Assembly (NCBI GenBank): GCA_042854365.1
Contig: AP031437.1
Coordinates: forward strand, 1,178,001 to 1,242,000
Length of the DNA stretch: 64,000 nucleotides
Reading direction: 5' to 3'
Source of the DNA: Anaeromassilibacillus sp001305115
Lineage (GTDB): Bacteria > Bacillota > Clostridia > Oscillospirales > Acutalibacteraceae
The notes under the pieces were generated by a model. That model did no database searches. It was not told where the DNA came from and worked only from the letters and a program-made list of their open reading frames with translations. This document shows, one piece after another, positions 26,160 through 35,064 of the stretch (positions within the stretch are counted from its first letter, which is position 1; each line of letters begins with the position of its first letter). The position numbers were made by a program, and so were the translations under genes.

Positions 26160-27737
26160 CTGAAAAACCAGATCTTTTTCAGCCATGCGAGTGCGGATAA
26201 AGAATTGGTGGAACGTGTGATCGACTTTTTCGTTTCATCGATGGACATTCATAGGCAGGAAATCTTTTGCACATCTATGAAAGGGACTTTGCCCCCTGGA
26301 AAACCGTTTATCCCCAGCATACAAAGGGCAATTACAGGCTGCAACGCAGTTGTCATCCTTCTCACACAAGCATATTTGGAAAGTCCATTTTGTTTAGCAG
26401 AATTGGGGGCAGCTTGGGCACTGAACCAAGAAATCTACCCTTTGACCGTGTCGCCAATCACGTACAAAGATTTGGAACGAACGCCCTTACAGGGAATTCA
26501 ATGTCTGGATCTTCAATCCAAAGATGATCTCGAAATCTTATATGACCGCTGGGCCAAATGCGGGATTGCGTCCAGGAATTTCGGTGTGTTTCAGAAGGGA
26601 TTAAACCAGTTTTTGTCCGATAGTCCTATGGATGTAGGTATATCAAGAGATAAAAAGGGAAAGGTGGAGCCGTCCCAGGGATTAAAGCGTTACATCGAGA
26701 CATTGGAAATGAAAGCAAAACGGGGGGATTTGCAGTCCCAGTTCCTTTTGGGCTACATGTATTCCGAAGGGATTCTTGTCCCATTGGATGAGAGAAAAGG
26801 AATCGACTATTTACGAGAGGCTGCCGGTCAGAACGAGCCGGCGGCACAGTACCGCTTGTCTAGTTTGTATTACAAGGGGATTGCCGGGCGGCAGGATTTT
26901 GATAAAGCCTTTGAATGGGAAGAGAAAGCGGCTCAAAATGGATATGTTCCAGCGATGGAAGGTTTGGCGTGGTTGTACAGAACGGGGTTAGGCTGTAAAC
27001 GTGATTTAAAAGAAGCCGAGCGCTGGTATGAGCGAGCAATCGAAAATGGATATTCGAGTGCTTACCGGCCTTTGGCGGAAGTATGCGAGCTGCTTTTGCA
27101 ATTTGATGATGCGGTAGGATGGTGGGAAAAAGCCGCAGAGCGGAATGATTCCTATGCTTGTTATCGGTTGGCAAAGCTTTATAAAGAGGGGTACGGGGAA
27201 CATCCCCCGGATTATTTGAAAGTCGCGGAGTGGTTCCGAAGAGCATCCGAGCCAGAGTTTAACCAAATTGAGGCGCAATTTGAATTAGGTCAAATGTATT
27301 ATTTGGGATATGGCTTTGTAAAGAGAGATTTTAAAGAAGCATTGCGATGGTTTCAAAAGGCAGCAGAAGCTGGACAAGTGGATTCGCAATACAATACAGC
27401 CTATCTCTATCAATATGGCTTGGGTGTAGAATCGAACCTAGAAACAGCCATTCGATGGTATGAACGGGCAGCCCGGCATGGACATGCGCTGTCCCAAGTC
27501 GATGTGGCAAATCTTTATGCCAGCCAGCGTACCGCTTGGGGATATGAACGTGCAAAGTTTTGGTATGAGCATGCTTGCAGCCAAAACTGCTTTGAAGCAT
27601 ATCGAAAGCTGGGCGACCTGTACTATTGGGGCTTGGGGTGCGAGGTTGACCGGGCAAAAGCCGTGTGTTATTATCGAAAAGCCGCGGAACAGGGCGATAT
27701 ACTTTCGAAAATCAAATTGGATGAGCCGGTTGACTAA
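26160..27737 (+). CDS. TIR domain-Sel1 repeat protein (candidate NADase defence protein), non-canonical start
   Basis: Residues 1-~150 form a TIR_2-type domain: KNQIFFSHASADKELVERV, EIFCTSMKGTLPPG, VVILLTQAYLESPF, and CLAELGAAWAL with the Glu that is catalytic in NAD-cleaving TIRs. A linker is followed by nine Sel1-like repeats (~190-515, pattern AxYxLGxLYxxGxG...A..WYxKAAExG), of which the fourth is degenerate. TIR proteins with repeat sensors are often abortive-infection effectors, so a defence role is a reasonable inference. The frame has no ATG/GTG/TTG before the TIR core. A TAG at 26154 bounds it; CTG 26160 would give MKNQIFF, while the best ribosome site serves GTG 26156 in another frame. 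The next ATG-like start (GTG 26205) would delete the first beta strand. Confidence 0.75.
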   Translation: MKNQIFFSHASADKELVERVIDFFVSSMDIHRQEIFCTSMKGTLPPGKPFIPSIQRAITGCNAVVILLTQAYLESPFCLAELGAAWALNQEIYPLTVSPITYKDLERTPLQGIQCLDLQSKDDLEILYDRWAKCGIASRNFGVFQKGLNQFLSDSPMDVGISRDKKGKVEPSQGLKRYIETLEMKAKRGDLQSQFLLGYMYSEGILVPLDERKGIDYLREAAGQNEPAAQYRLSSLYYKGIAGRQDFDKAFEWEEKAAQNGYVPAMEGLAWLYRTGLGCKRDLKEAERWYERAIENGYSSAYRPLAEVCELLLQFDDAVGWWEKAAERNDSYACYRLAKLYKEGYGEHPPDYLKVAEWFRRASEPEFNQIEAQFELGQMYYLGYGFVKRDFKEALRWFQKAAEAGQVDSQYNTAYLYQYGLGVESNLETAIRWYERAARHGHALSQVDVANLYASQRTAWGYERAKFWYEHACSQNCFEAYRKLGDLYYWGLGCEVDRAKAVCYYRKAAEQGDILSKIKLDEPVD

Positions 27738-27769
27738 AGGTAATTACAAAAAAGATAGGAGAGTGTGAG

Positions 27770-28456
27770 TTGGGTAACTACACGACGCTGTTGCTGGATG
27801 TGGATGGCACACTGCTGGACTTTGAAGAGGCGGAGCGTGTTGCCTTGGAGGTAACTTTTCGCCGTCATGGCTATCCGCTGGATCACTCGATCAAAAAGAT
27901 GTACCATAGTATCAACCGCACGCTTTGGAAACAATTTGAGCGTGGAGAAATCTCCCGGGAACAAGTCATCTATAGCCGGTTTGTCGATCTGTTCCAAGCG
28001 GCCGGTATCGAAGGAGACGGCCGTACATTTGAGGATGAATACCAGGAAGAATTAGGGCGTGGGGCGTTCTTGATTCCTGGCGCGAAGGAGATTTGCGCCT
28101 ATTGCGCACAATTCTGTGATCTGTATATTGTGACCAATGGGGTATCACGCACGCAATACAGCCGTCTGCGCGACTCTGGACTGGATCGCTTTATGAAAGG
28201 GATTTTTGTCTCTGAGGATGCAGGGTATCAGAAGCCGATGAAGGAATACTTTGATTATATATTTGCACGCATTCCCGGATTCTCCCCGAAGAAAACGCTG
28301 ATTGTCGGCGATTCATTGAGCTCTGATATTCAGGGTGGAAACAATGCCGGAATCGATACCTGTTGGTATTGCCCGAAGGGTGGAGAGATTCCTGCGGGGG
28401 TCCGGGTAAATTATACGATCCACCGCCTGGATGCTCTGAAGGATTTGATTGGATGA
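27770..28456 (+). CDS. HAD hydrolase, YjjG-type nucleotidase-like
   Basis: A 228-residue haloacid dehalogenase phosphatase. Motif I LLLDVDGTLLDF holds the nucleophile D10 and D12; motif II is YIVTNGVSRTQ; Lys in YQKPMKEYF; motif IV LIVGDSLSSDIQGG. A helical cap sits between motifs I and II, as in YjjG non-canonical pyrimidine nucleotidases, which hydrolyse damaged dNMPs; the exact substrate is inferred. TTG 27770 follows TAGGAGAG. A terminator follows directly. Confidence 0.83.
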   Translation: MGNYTTLLLDVDGTLLDFEEAERVALEVTFRRHGYPLDHSIKKMYHSINRTLWKQFERGEISREQVIYSRFVDLFQAAGIEGDGRTFEDEYQEELGRGAFLIPGAKEICAYCAQFCDLYIVTNGVSRTQYSRLRDSGLDRFMKGIFVSEDAGYQKPMKEYFDYIFARIPGFSPKKTLIVGDSLSSDIQGGNNAGIDTCWYCPKGGEIPAGVRVNYTIHRLDALKDLIG

Positions 28457-28484
28457 AGGCCTGCATAAAGCAGGCCTGTTTTTT
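28457..28484 (+). terminator. Intrinsic terminator
   Basis: AGGCCTGC pairs with GCAGGCCT around ATAAA, then GTTTTTT. Confidence 0.92.
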
Positions 28485-28530
28485 AGGAATGGCCTCTGAG
28501 GTTTCCTTCTGGAAAGATGTTGTAAAAAGG

Positions 28531-28559
28531 TTGACACAGTTGATTTGCTATGATATTAT
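28531..28559 (+). promoter_or_regulatory. his operon promoter
   Basis: Perfect TTGACA (28531-28536), 17-base spacer, TATTAT (28554-28559). The leader to hisZ is about 60 bases, too short for a T-box, and I see no His-rich leader peptide. Confidence 0.8.
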
Positions 28560-28624
28560 ATTACCACGCTAAAGCGAGGCGCGAAATGCTTTGCTCCAAT
28601 TTGAATCAGAAACGGTAGGTTTTT

Positions 28625-29833
28625 ATGAAGAAATACAATAAGATCACGCCAGAAGGGACAAAGGATTTGCTCTTTGAAGAATGTCTAGCGCGGCGCTACG
28701 TAGAGCAAACATTGTCCCAGGTCTTTTCGTCCCGTGGCTTCAACGAAGTGGTTACGCCGGGGTTGGAGTTTTACGACGTATTTGATCCGGATTTCTCGGG
28801 TATTAGCCAGGAGACCATGTATAAGATGAGCGACCGGCATGGCCGTTTGATGGTGATGCGGCCGGATTCTACGATTCCAATCGCACGTCTGACCGCCACT
28901 CGATTGCAGAAATTGCCGAAACCAGTGCGTCTGTATTATAATCAAAAAATTTATCGCAGCAATCCGGGCCTGACGGGCCGAAATAACGAGGCAACACAGA
29001 CCGGTATTGAGCTGTTGGGCGCACCGGGGCGCCGGGCAGATTTGGAAGTGATTGTCACTGCGGTAGAAGCGCTGAGCCGTTGCGTGCCGAATTTCCGCTT
29101 AGAGTTGGGACACGCGGGGTTCTTCCGGGCCTTGGCTGCACAGCTGCCCATCAATGATGACTTGCGGGAAGATATCCGCAGTACAATTGAATCCAAGAAC
29201 TATGCGGCGTTGAATACAATTTTGGATAAATTGGGAAACGGTTGTTCGGTTGATGCGATGCGCCGTTTGCCGCGGTTGTTTGGCGGCGAAGAGGTCTTTG
29301 CACAGGCTGCACCACTCTGTAGCGATGATGCGTCTAGTAAGACGCTGGCTTATCTACATGAGTTGTACCGCGCGTTGGTAGACCTAGGCCTCGGCGACCG
29401 CATGATTGTAGACTTGGGGCTGGTACAGCGCAATGACTATTATACAGATATTATTTTTAGCGCCTATGTGGAAAATGTAGGCGATGCCGTTCTGTTAGGG
29501 GGGCGCTATGACAACCTTTTGGCGCAGTTTGACGCACCGATGCCTGCAGTCGGATTTGGAATCAACGTGGATGTGCTGGCGGAATTGTTGCTCAAGCAGG
29601 GCCGGATTCAGGCGCCGCCTCCAGTGGAGATTTTGGTACACAGCGACGAAGGATATGAGATCAAGGCGTTGCAGTATGCATCCCGTTTGGCAGGGGAGGG
29701 GCGTAAATGTGAAAGTTCCGTGTTTGAGACGAGGAAAGAAGCGCTCGATTATGCGAAGATGCGTGGGATTCGCCGGGTTGACTGTGTGTGTGACACGGTA
29801 GAAACCATCGATATCGTAGAGGAGACAGTATGA
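28625..29833 (+). CDS. hisZ: ATP phosphoribosyltransferase regulatory subunit
   Basis: A 402-residue catalytically inactive paralogue of histidyl-tRNA synthetase that activates short-form HisG and carries histidine feedback. Seen: KITPEGTKDLLFEECLARR, class II motif 2-like LYYNQKIYRSNPGLTGRNNEATQTGIELLG, and GGRYDNLLAQFDAPMPAVGFGINVDVL. True HisRS would have an anticodon-binding domain and be linked to aspS; here the context is the his operon. It is the first gene, and its stop overlaps the hisG start. Confidence 0.93.
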   Translation: MKKYNKITPEGTKDLLFEECLARRYVEQTLSQVFSSRGFNEVVTPGLEFYDVFDPDFSGISQETMYKMSDRHGRLMVMRPDSTIPIARLTATRLQKLPKPVRLYYNQKIYRSNPGLTGRNNEATQTGIELLGAPGRRADLEVIVTAVEALSRCVPNFRLELGHAGFFRALAAQLPINDDLREDIRSTIESKNYAALNTILDKLGNGCSVDAMRRLPRLFGGEEVFAQAAPLCSDDASSKTLAYLHELYRALVDLGLGDRMIVDLGLVQRNDYYTDIIFSAYVENVGDAVLLGGRYDNLLAQFDAPMPAVGFGINVDVLAELLLKQGRIQAPPPVEILVHSDEGYEIKALQYASRLAGEGRKCESSVFETRKEALDYAKMRGIRRVDCVCDTVETIDIVEETV

Positions 29834-30462
29834 AACCATTAAGAATCGCCCTGACCAAGGGCAGGCTTGAAAAAGACACCATAGCCCTGTTGGAACGCAT
29901 TGGCTACGACTGTGGTGCAGTACACAATAAGGGACGAAAATTGATTTTGCCAGTGGGAAACAGCTTGGAAGTGGTTCTTGCAAAGGCGGCAGACGTCATT
30001 ACCTATGTAGAGCACGGCGTATGTGATCTGGGAGTGGTGGGAAAAGACACCATTATGGAAAATGGCACCAGCTTTTATGAGGTGCTGGACCTAGGTTTTG
30101 GACGCTGCAAATTTGCGTTGGCTGCACCGAAAGGCAGCGATTTTTTCAGCGGTTATACCAGCCGCACCATTGCTACCAAGTACCCCAACGTTGCGCGCAA
30201 TTACTTTGAAAGCAAAGCGATGGATATTCGTTTCATTAAGATTGAAGGCTCGGTGGAACTGGCGCCTCTTTTAGGGCTGTCCGATGCAATTGTCGACATT
30301 GTAGAAACCGGCACAACGCTAAAAGAGAATGGTTTGGAAGTCGTGGACACCATCTGTGATATTTCAGCTCGACTGATTGTGAACACTGCAAGCCTAAAAT
30401 TGCGCAAGGCGGAAATTGAAGGACTAGTTGCGCAAATGGAACAGGTAAAGGAATATCAGTAA
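29830..30462 (+). CDS. hisG: ATP phosphoribosyltransferase, short form
   Basis: A 210-residue catalytic subunit for the first step of histidine synthesis (PRPP + ATP). Seen: RIALTKGRLEKDTIALLE, the phosphate-binding VEHGVCDLGVVGKDTIMENG, and SDAIVDIVETGTTLKENGLE, the PRPP-binding loop. It lacks the C-terminal regulatory domain of long HisG, in keeping with HisZ next door. ATG overlaps hisZ. Confidence 0.96.
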   Translation: MKPLRIALTKGRLEKDTIALLERIGYDCGAVHNKGRKLILPVGNSLEVVLAKAADVITYVEHGVCDLGVVGKDTIMENGTSFYEVLDLGFGRCKFALAAPKGSDFFSGYTSRTIATKYPNVARNYFESKAMDIRFIKIEGSVELAPLLGLSDAIVDIVETGTTLKENGLEVVDTICDISARLIVNTASLKLRKAEIEGLVAQMEQVKEYQ

Positions 30463-30476
30463 GGAGGACGGAAACG

Positions 30477-31778
30477 TTGATCCAGTATGTGAAGGAAGGC
30501 GGGGCGTTTGGCCGCGCTTTTATCGAACAATTGAAGGAACGCAGCGCAAACTCCGGTAAAAAAGTGGACGATGCTGTTGCAGAAATCATAGCAACTGTAC
30601 GCCGTGACGGGGATGCAGCTGTGCGCATGTATACAGAACGATTTGACGGAAGCGCGCCAGAAAAACTGGTGATTGAGCAGGCGGATATGCGGGAATTGGT
30701 CCGGGCATGCGATCCGGCCTTTGTGGCGGCGTTGGAGCGGGCGGCAGATAATATCCGGGATTTCCATGTACGGCAAAAGCAACAGAGCTGGTTGCAAACG
30801 GAGTCCAATGGAGTCATCATGGGCCAACGTGTGCGCGGTCTGGCTCGCGTGGGGTTGTATGTACCCGGTGGAACGGCCGCTTATCCGTCCTCTGTACTCA
30901 TGAATGCGATTCCCGCCAAAATCGCCGGAGTACGGGAGCTGGTGATGGTAACTCCGCCAGGGAAAGACGGAAAGCCTAACCCAGATATTATGGCTGCCGC
31001 CTTAGTTGCCGGCGTGGACCGTGTATTCTTGGTAGGCGGCGCACAGGCAGTTGCTGCTCTGGCATTTGGCACAGAGAGCATTCCGAAGGTGGATAAGATT
31101 GTCGGCCCGGGGAATATTTTTGTGGCTACTGCTAAGCGCCAGCTCTATGGGACCGTGGACATCGATATGATCGCCGGTCCAAGCGAAATTTTGATTCTTG
31201 CGGACGATACAGCGTATCCAGAGTTCTTGGCAGCTGATCTGATGTCCCAAGCAGAACACGACCCCTTGGCTTCTTCAATTTTGCTCACGACTTCGGAGCG
31301 CATCGCGGAGGAGACGATTGCGGCTATTTACCGTCAAATAGAGCGCCTATCCCGAAAGGAGATCATTCAGCAATCTCTTGACAACTTTGGGGCGGTGATG
31401 TTGTGTGGCGATATGGAGGAAGCAGTTGCATTTGCAAATGAACTGGCGCCAGAGCATTTGGAGGTTTGTGCCGCCAATCCGATGGAATTCATTGGGAAGA
31501 TTGATAACGCGGGATCGGTATTCCTTGGAAACTGGTCGCCGGAACCGCTGGGCGACTACTTTGCCGGACCCAACCATGTACTTCCCACCAGTGGGACAGC
31601 GCGATTTTTCTCGCCGCTTTCCGTGGACAGCTTTGTCAAGAAATCCAGTTTTATCTATTATACAGAGGATGCTTTGATGCAGGCCAAAGAGGATGTTATC
31701 AAGTTGGCTGAGACAGAAGGCCTGACCGCGCATGCCAATTCCATCCGTGTGCGCAGTAATCGCGTGTCGTCTGATTGA
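30477..31778 (+). CDS. hisD: Histidinol dehydrogenase
   Basis: A 433-residue zinc and NAD enzyme for the last two oxidations to histidine. Seen: GLYVPGGTAAYPSSVLMNAIPAKIAGV; VDKIVGPGNIFVATAKRQLYG with the signature IDMIAGPSEILILAD; SQAEHDPLASS; ELAPEHLEV with catalytic Glu/His; and GPNHVLPTSGTARF. TTG 30477 follows TAAGGAGGACGG. Normal length. Confidence 0.96.
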   Translation: MIQYVKEGGAFGRAFIEQLKERSANSGKKVDDAVAEIIATVRRDGDAAVRMYTERFDGSAPEKLVIEQADMRELVRACDPAFVAALERAADNIRDFHVRQKQQSWLQTESNGVIMGQRVRGLARVGLYVPGGTAAYPSSVLMNAIPAKIAGVRELVMVTPPGKDGKPNPDIMAAALVAGVDRVFLVGGAQAVAALAFGTESIPKVDKIVGPGNIFVATAKRQLYGTVDIDMIAGPSEILILADDTAYPEFLAADLMSQAEHDPLASSILLTTSERIAEETIAAIYRQIERLSRKEIIQQSLDNFGAVMLCGDMEEAVAFANELAPEHLEVCAANPMEFIGKIDNAGSVFLGNWSPEPLGDYFAGPNHVLPTSGTARFFSPLSVDSFVKKSSFIYYTEDALMQAKEDVIKLAETEGLTAHANSIRVRSNRVSSD

Positions 31779-31807
31779 TGTGCGTGAATAAGAACGGAGG
31801 GACGACA

Positions 31808-32875
31808 ATGCCGTATATGCTCAACAACAAATTAAAGGATCTGCAACCGTATGATCCGATTGCAGGGAATTATTCCATCCGTCTGGATGCCAATGAATCC
31901 TTTTTAGAGTTGCCTATGGAACTTTTGGAAAAAGCGCAGTACTCCATGGCAGATGTAGCGTTCAATCGGTATCCCGACCCATATGCCACCGAACTTTGTG
32001 AGAGCTTTGGGGCTTACTATGGCGTGGACCCAGCACTTGTGACAGCGGGCAATGGTTCAGACGAATGGTTGTTTATCATTGCTACATCATTCCTGATGCG
32101 GGGGGACAAACTCTTGACCGTGGAGCCGGATTTCTCCATGTATCGCTTTTATGGTTCCTTGGCAGAGGCGGAAAGCGTCGTTTATAAGAAAAAAGAGGAT
32201 TTGTCCATCGATGTAGATGATTTGATCGTCCAAGTTCGTGAAAGCGGCGCGAAAGTCGTTTTGTTTTCCAATCCTTGCAATCCGACTTCCCTGGGATTGC
32301 GCCGGGAAGAGGTGCGAAAGCTGATTACCTCCGTTTCTGCGCTTGTCGTATTGGATGAAGCGTACATGGACTTTTGGGATCAATCTCTTTTGGGGGAAGT
32401 TGCACAGTACGACAATTTGATTATCCTGCGGACATGTTCCAAGGCGTTTGGTATGGCTGCGATCCGCCTTGGATTTGCTGTTGCAAACCCGACGCTGACG
32501 CGGACATTGCGTGCAGTGAAGTCGCCCTACAATGTGAATGCCATTACGCAAAAAATGGGCGCTTTGGTCATGCGCTCTCCAGAATTGCTCCACCGTGCAC
32601 TGGATGAGATCATCCTGTCTCGTAAGGCATTACAAGCTGGCTTAAAAGATCTGGAAACGAGGTATCCTGAACAGATGCACGTCTATGACAGCTACACCAA
32701 TTTTGTGTTGGTGAGGATGCCGCGGGCGAAAGAAATCTTCGAAGGACTTCTATCTAAGGGAATTGCCGTGCGTTTTATGGGCGATACGCTCAGAATTACT
32801 GCAGGCAGCGAAGAAGAAAATGCGCAATTGTTAAAAAATTTAGAATCTCTTGTTTCATCCTCCACAAATCCATAA
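31808..32875 (+). CDS. hisC: Histidinol-phosphate aminotransferase
   Basis: A 355-residue fold-type I PLP enzyme. Seen: IRLDANESFLELP, NRYPDPYATEL, AGNGSDEWLFII, SNPCNPTSLG, VLDEAYMDFW and TCSKAFGMAAIRLGFA, whose Lys binds PLP. ATG 31808 follows CGGAGGGACG; the upstream in-frame ATG at 31775 overlaps hisD and lacks a good site. Transaminates imidazole-acetol phosphate with glutamate. Confidence 0.95.
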   Translation: MPYMLNNKLKDLQPYDPIAGNYSIRLDANESFLELPMELLEKAQYSMADVAFNRYPDPYATELCESFGAYYGVDPALVTAGNGSDEWLFIIATSFLMRGDKLLTVEPDFSMYRFYGSLAEAESVVYKKKEDLSIDVDDLIVQVRESGAKVVLFSNPCNPTSLGLRREEVRKLITSVSALVVLDEAYMDFWDQSLLGEVAQYDNLIILRTCSKAFGMAAIRLGFAVANPTLTRTLRAVKSPYNVNAITQKMGALVMRSPELLHRALDEIILSRKALQAGLKDLETRYPEQMHVYDSYTNFVLVRMPRAKEIFEGLLSKGIAVRFMGDTLRITAGSEEENAQLLKNLESLVSSSTNP

Positions 32876-32918
32876 AAATGGTGTAAAATAAATTGGATTC
32901 AAAAAGCGAGGTACAGCT

Positions 32919-33494
32919 ATGAGAACCGCACAGGAAACTCGGAAGACAAAAGAAACGGATGTTGCAGTATCGCTTTCACTGGATGGCGGCACTGTGGATA
33001 TTTCGACCGGAATCGGTTTCTTCGATCATATGTTGCATGCTTTTGCCGTACATGGCGGGTTTGGATTACAGGTCAAAACTATAGGAGATCTGTACGTGGA
33101 TGGGCATCACACCGTGGAGGACACTGGAATCGTCTTGGGAAAGGCGTTTGCACAGGCCTTTGGAGATCGGTCCGGTATTGCACGTTTTGGTAGCTTTTAT
33201 GTGCCAATGGATGAGGCGTTGGCCTTTGCAGCGGTCGATGTCAGTGGAAGGCCGTTTCTGGCTTTTCGAGCAAACTTTTCGCAGGAGCGTACAGGAGAAT
33301 ATGACTTGTGCCTGACAGAAGAATTCATGCGTGCGTTTGCTACCAATGCTGGTATAACCCTGCATGTCCGTTTGGAGTATGGCGCCAATGCGCACCACGA
33401 AGCGGAGGCTATCTTTAAGGCGGTCGCACATGCTCTCCGGCTTGCAGCCACCCAAACCGGGGAAGGAGTTCTTTCAACCAAAGGTTCTCTGTGA
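32919..33494 (+). CDS. hisB: Imidazoleglycerol-phosphate dehydratase
   Basis: A 191-residue monofunctional manganese dehydratase. Two metal-binding HH motifs in repeats are visible: DGHHTVEDTGIVLG and ANAHHEAEAIFKAVAHAL; also FFDHMLHAFAVHGGF. There is no fused histidinol-phosphatase domain, so that step must be encoded elsewhere. It starts 43 bases after hisC. Confidence 0.96.
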   Translation: MRTAQETRKTKETDVAVSLSLDGGTVDISTGIGFFDHMLHAFAVHGGFGLQVKTIGDLYVDGHHTVEDTGIVLGKAFAQAFGDRSGIARFGSFYVPMDEALAFAAVDVSGRPFLAFRANFSQERTGEYDLCLTEEFMRAFATNAGITLHVRLEYGANAHHEAEAIFKAVAHALRLAATQTGEGVLSTKGSL

Positions 33495-33563
33495 CGTTCG
33501 GTCTGTGACTCCTTTTTGTAACGGAATCTTATGGAAATACGGAATAGGAGGTAGGCAAGAAGT

Positions 33564-34292
33564 ATGGTTATTCTGCCTGCAATTGACATCAAAGATGGTA
33601 AATGTGTTCGCTTGGTACAGGGGAAGTACGACTCCGCTTATACCGTTGCGGAGAGTGCAGCGGATACGGCCAAAGCCTTTGAAGCGATGGGTGCGACGTG
33701 GCTCCACATGGTGGATTTGGACGGTGCGAAAGATGCTGTTCCAGTCAATACGGACCTGATCTTTGAAGTATTGAAGCAGTGCAACTTGAAGGTTGAGTTG
33801 GGCGGCGGAATCCGTAACATGGAGACGATTGATTATTATATGGAGCATGGAATCTCCCGTGTCATTTTAGGTTCTGCTGCATTGAACAATCCTGCACTTG
33901 TCAAGGAAGCTGTTTCAAAATATGGGGATAAAATTGCCGTCGGCATTGACGCGATCGACGGAAATGTTGCAGCGGAAGGCTGGACGCAGACCTCCACAGT
34001 GAATTATATTGATTTGGCGAAGCACATGGAAGATGTCGGAGTAAAGTATATTATTTTCACCGATATTTCTCGTGATGGAATGATGGATGGCCCCAATTTT
34101 ACAATGCTGGACAAGCTCAACCGGTCGGTTTCCTGTAAGGTGATTGCCAGCGGTGGGGTCAGTAGTTTGACGGATATTGTGGTACTCACGGCATTGAAGT
34201 TGCACGGTGCGATTTGTGGCCGTGCGCTGTACACCCGTGACCTCAGCCTGCGCCAGGCGGTTGACCTTTGTAAAGGAGTCAAGGAGGCATGA
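33564..34292 (+). CDS. hisA: ProFAR isomerase (HisA)
   Basis: A 242-residue TIM barrel isomerising ProFAR to PRFAR. Catalytic Asp in ILPAIDIKDGKCVRLVQGKY near the N-terminus; VELGGGIRNMETI; VGIDAIDG; the second half FTDISRDGMMDGPNF with the second catalytic Asp; and ASGGVSSLTDIV for phosphate binding. It resembles hisF (54995) but has the HisA-specific N-terminus. Its stop overlaps hisI. Confidence 0.96.
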   Translation: MVILPAIDIKDGKCVRLVQGKYDSAYTVAESAADTAKAFEAMGATWLHMVDLDGAKDAVPVNTDLIFEVLKQCNLKVELGGGIRNMETIDYYMEHGISRVILGSAALNNPALVKEAVSKYGDKIAVGIDAIDGNVAAEGWTQTSTVNYIDLAKHMEDVGVKYIIFTDISRDGMMDGPNFTMLDKLNRSVSCKVIASGGVSSLTDIVVLTALKLHGAICGRALYTRDLSLRQAVDLCKGVKEA

Positions 34293-34651
34293 CGGAAGCG
34301 ATGAATCGAATCGATGATGCCTTTATCGAGCGCTTCTTCCAGAAAGCAGATCTTCTGCCTGCAATTATACAGGAAGCCGGTACAAATGAAGTGCTGATGC
34401 TCGCCTATATGAACCGGGAATCCATGAAAAAAACCCTTGAGACAGGATATACCTGGTTTTACAGCCGTTCCAGACAAGAGCTTTGGAATAAAGGGGCAAC
34501 TTCCGGCCATTTACAGAAGGTAATCTGTATTCATGGGGATTGCGACGATGATACGTTGTTAGTACAGGTAGAACAGACAGGACCAGCTTGCCACACCGGC
34601 GCGCATAGTTGTTTTTTTCATAAGATTTGGCAGAGAGAAGCACCAATCTGA
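34289..34651 (+). CDS. hisI: Phosphoribosyl-AMP cyclohydrolase
   Basis: A 120-residue monofunctional HisI. Seen: EVLMLAYMNRESMKKTLETGYTWFYSRSRQELWNKGATSGH and the zinc/magnesium part HGDCDDDTLLVQVEQTGPACHTGAHSCFF with its cysteines and histidines. HisI is not fused to HisE, which is the separate next gene. Confidence 0.96.
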   Translation: MTEAMNRIDDAFIERFFQKADLLPAIIQEAGTNEVLMLAYMNRESMKKTLETGYTWFYSRSRQELWNKGATSGHLQKVICIHGDCDDDTLLVQVEQTGPACHTGAHSCFFHKIWQREAPI

Positions 34652-34676
34652 AGACATGTAGAAGGGATGAGTGGTT

Positions 34677-35003
34677 ATGAACGACACCTTCAAAAATTTA
34701 TATGAAACTGTTTTGAGCCGTAGGGATAGCCATACAGAGGGCTCTTATACCTGTTATCTTTTTGAGCAGGGTTTGGATAAAATCCTGAAGAAATGCGGAG
34801 AAGAGTGCAGCGAGGTTATCATCGCGGCGAAAAACGGCGAGAATCGTGAAACTGTGATGGAGATCTCAGATCTGCTCTATCACTTGACTGTTTTGATGGT
34901 ACAATCCGGCATTTCCATGGAGGAAGTGGAGGCTGAATTGGACAAGCGCAGCAACAAGACCGGTAATTTGAAGAAATTCCATACAGTGGATAAAAATAGT
35001 TAA
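34677..35003 (+). CDS. hisE: Phosphoribosyl-ATP pyrophosphatase
   Basis: A 108-residue all-alpha MazG-fold pyrophosphatase. Seen: SHTEGSYTCYLFEQGLDKILKKCGEECSEVIIAAKN and EISDLLYHLTVLM, holding the metal-binding Glu/Asp residues. ATG 34677 is preferred over GTG 34671 because GAAGGGA would be too close to the latter. Last gene of the his operon before a terminator. Confidence 0.95.
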   Translation: MNDTFKNLYETVLSRRDSHTEGSYTCYLFEQGLDKILKKCGEECSEVIIAAKNGENRETVMEISDLLYHLTVLMVQSGISMEEVEAELDKRSNKTGNLKKFHTVDKNS

Positions 35004-35022
35004 AGGTAAAAAGCCATAAAAA

Positions 35023-35060
35023 AGAGTCCAGCAGAACATTTTCTGCTGGACTCTTGTTTG
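35023..35060 (+). terminator. Intrinsic terminator after hisE (possibly bidirectional)
   Basis: A 14-bp perfect stem (35023-35036 with 35041-35054), loop CATT, then TGTTTG. An A-rich run before the stem would give a T-tract for the opposite strand too. Confidence 0.88.
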
Positions 35061-35064
35061 TACC

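Noticed and set aside
26205..27737. Starting the TIR-Sel1 gene at GTG 26205
   Set aside because: It would remove the first beta strand and FFSHAS motif of the TIR domain, which is clearly coded upstream in the same frame.
28560..28624. T-box or histidine attenuator before hisZ
   Set aside because: Leader is only about 60 bases, with no specifier loop, no TGGNACC-type T-box sequence and no His-rich leader peptide.
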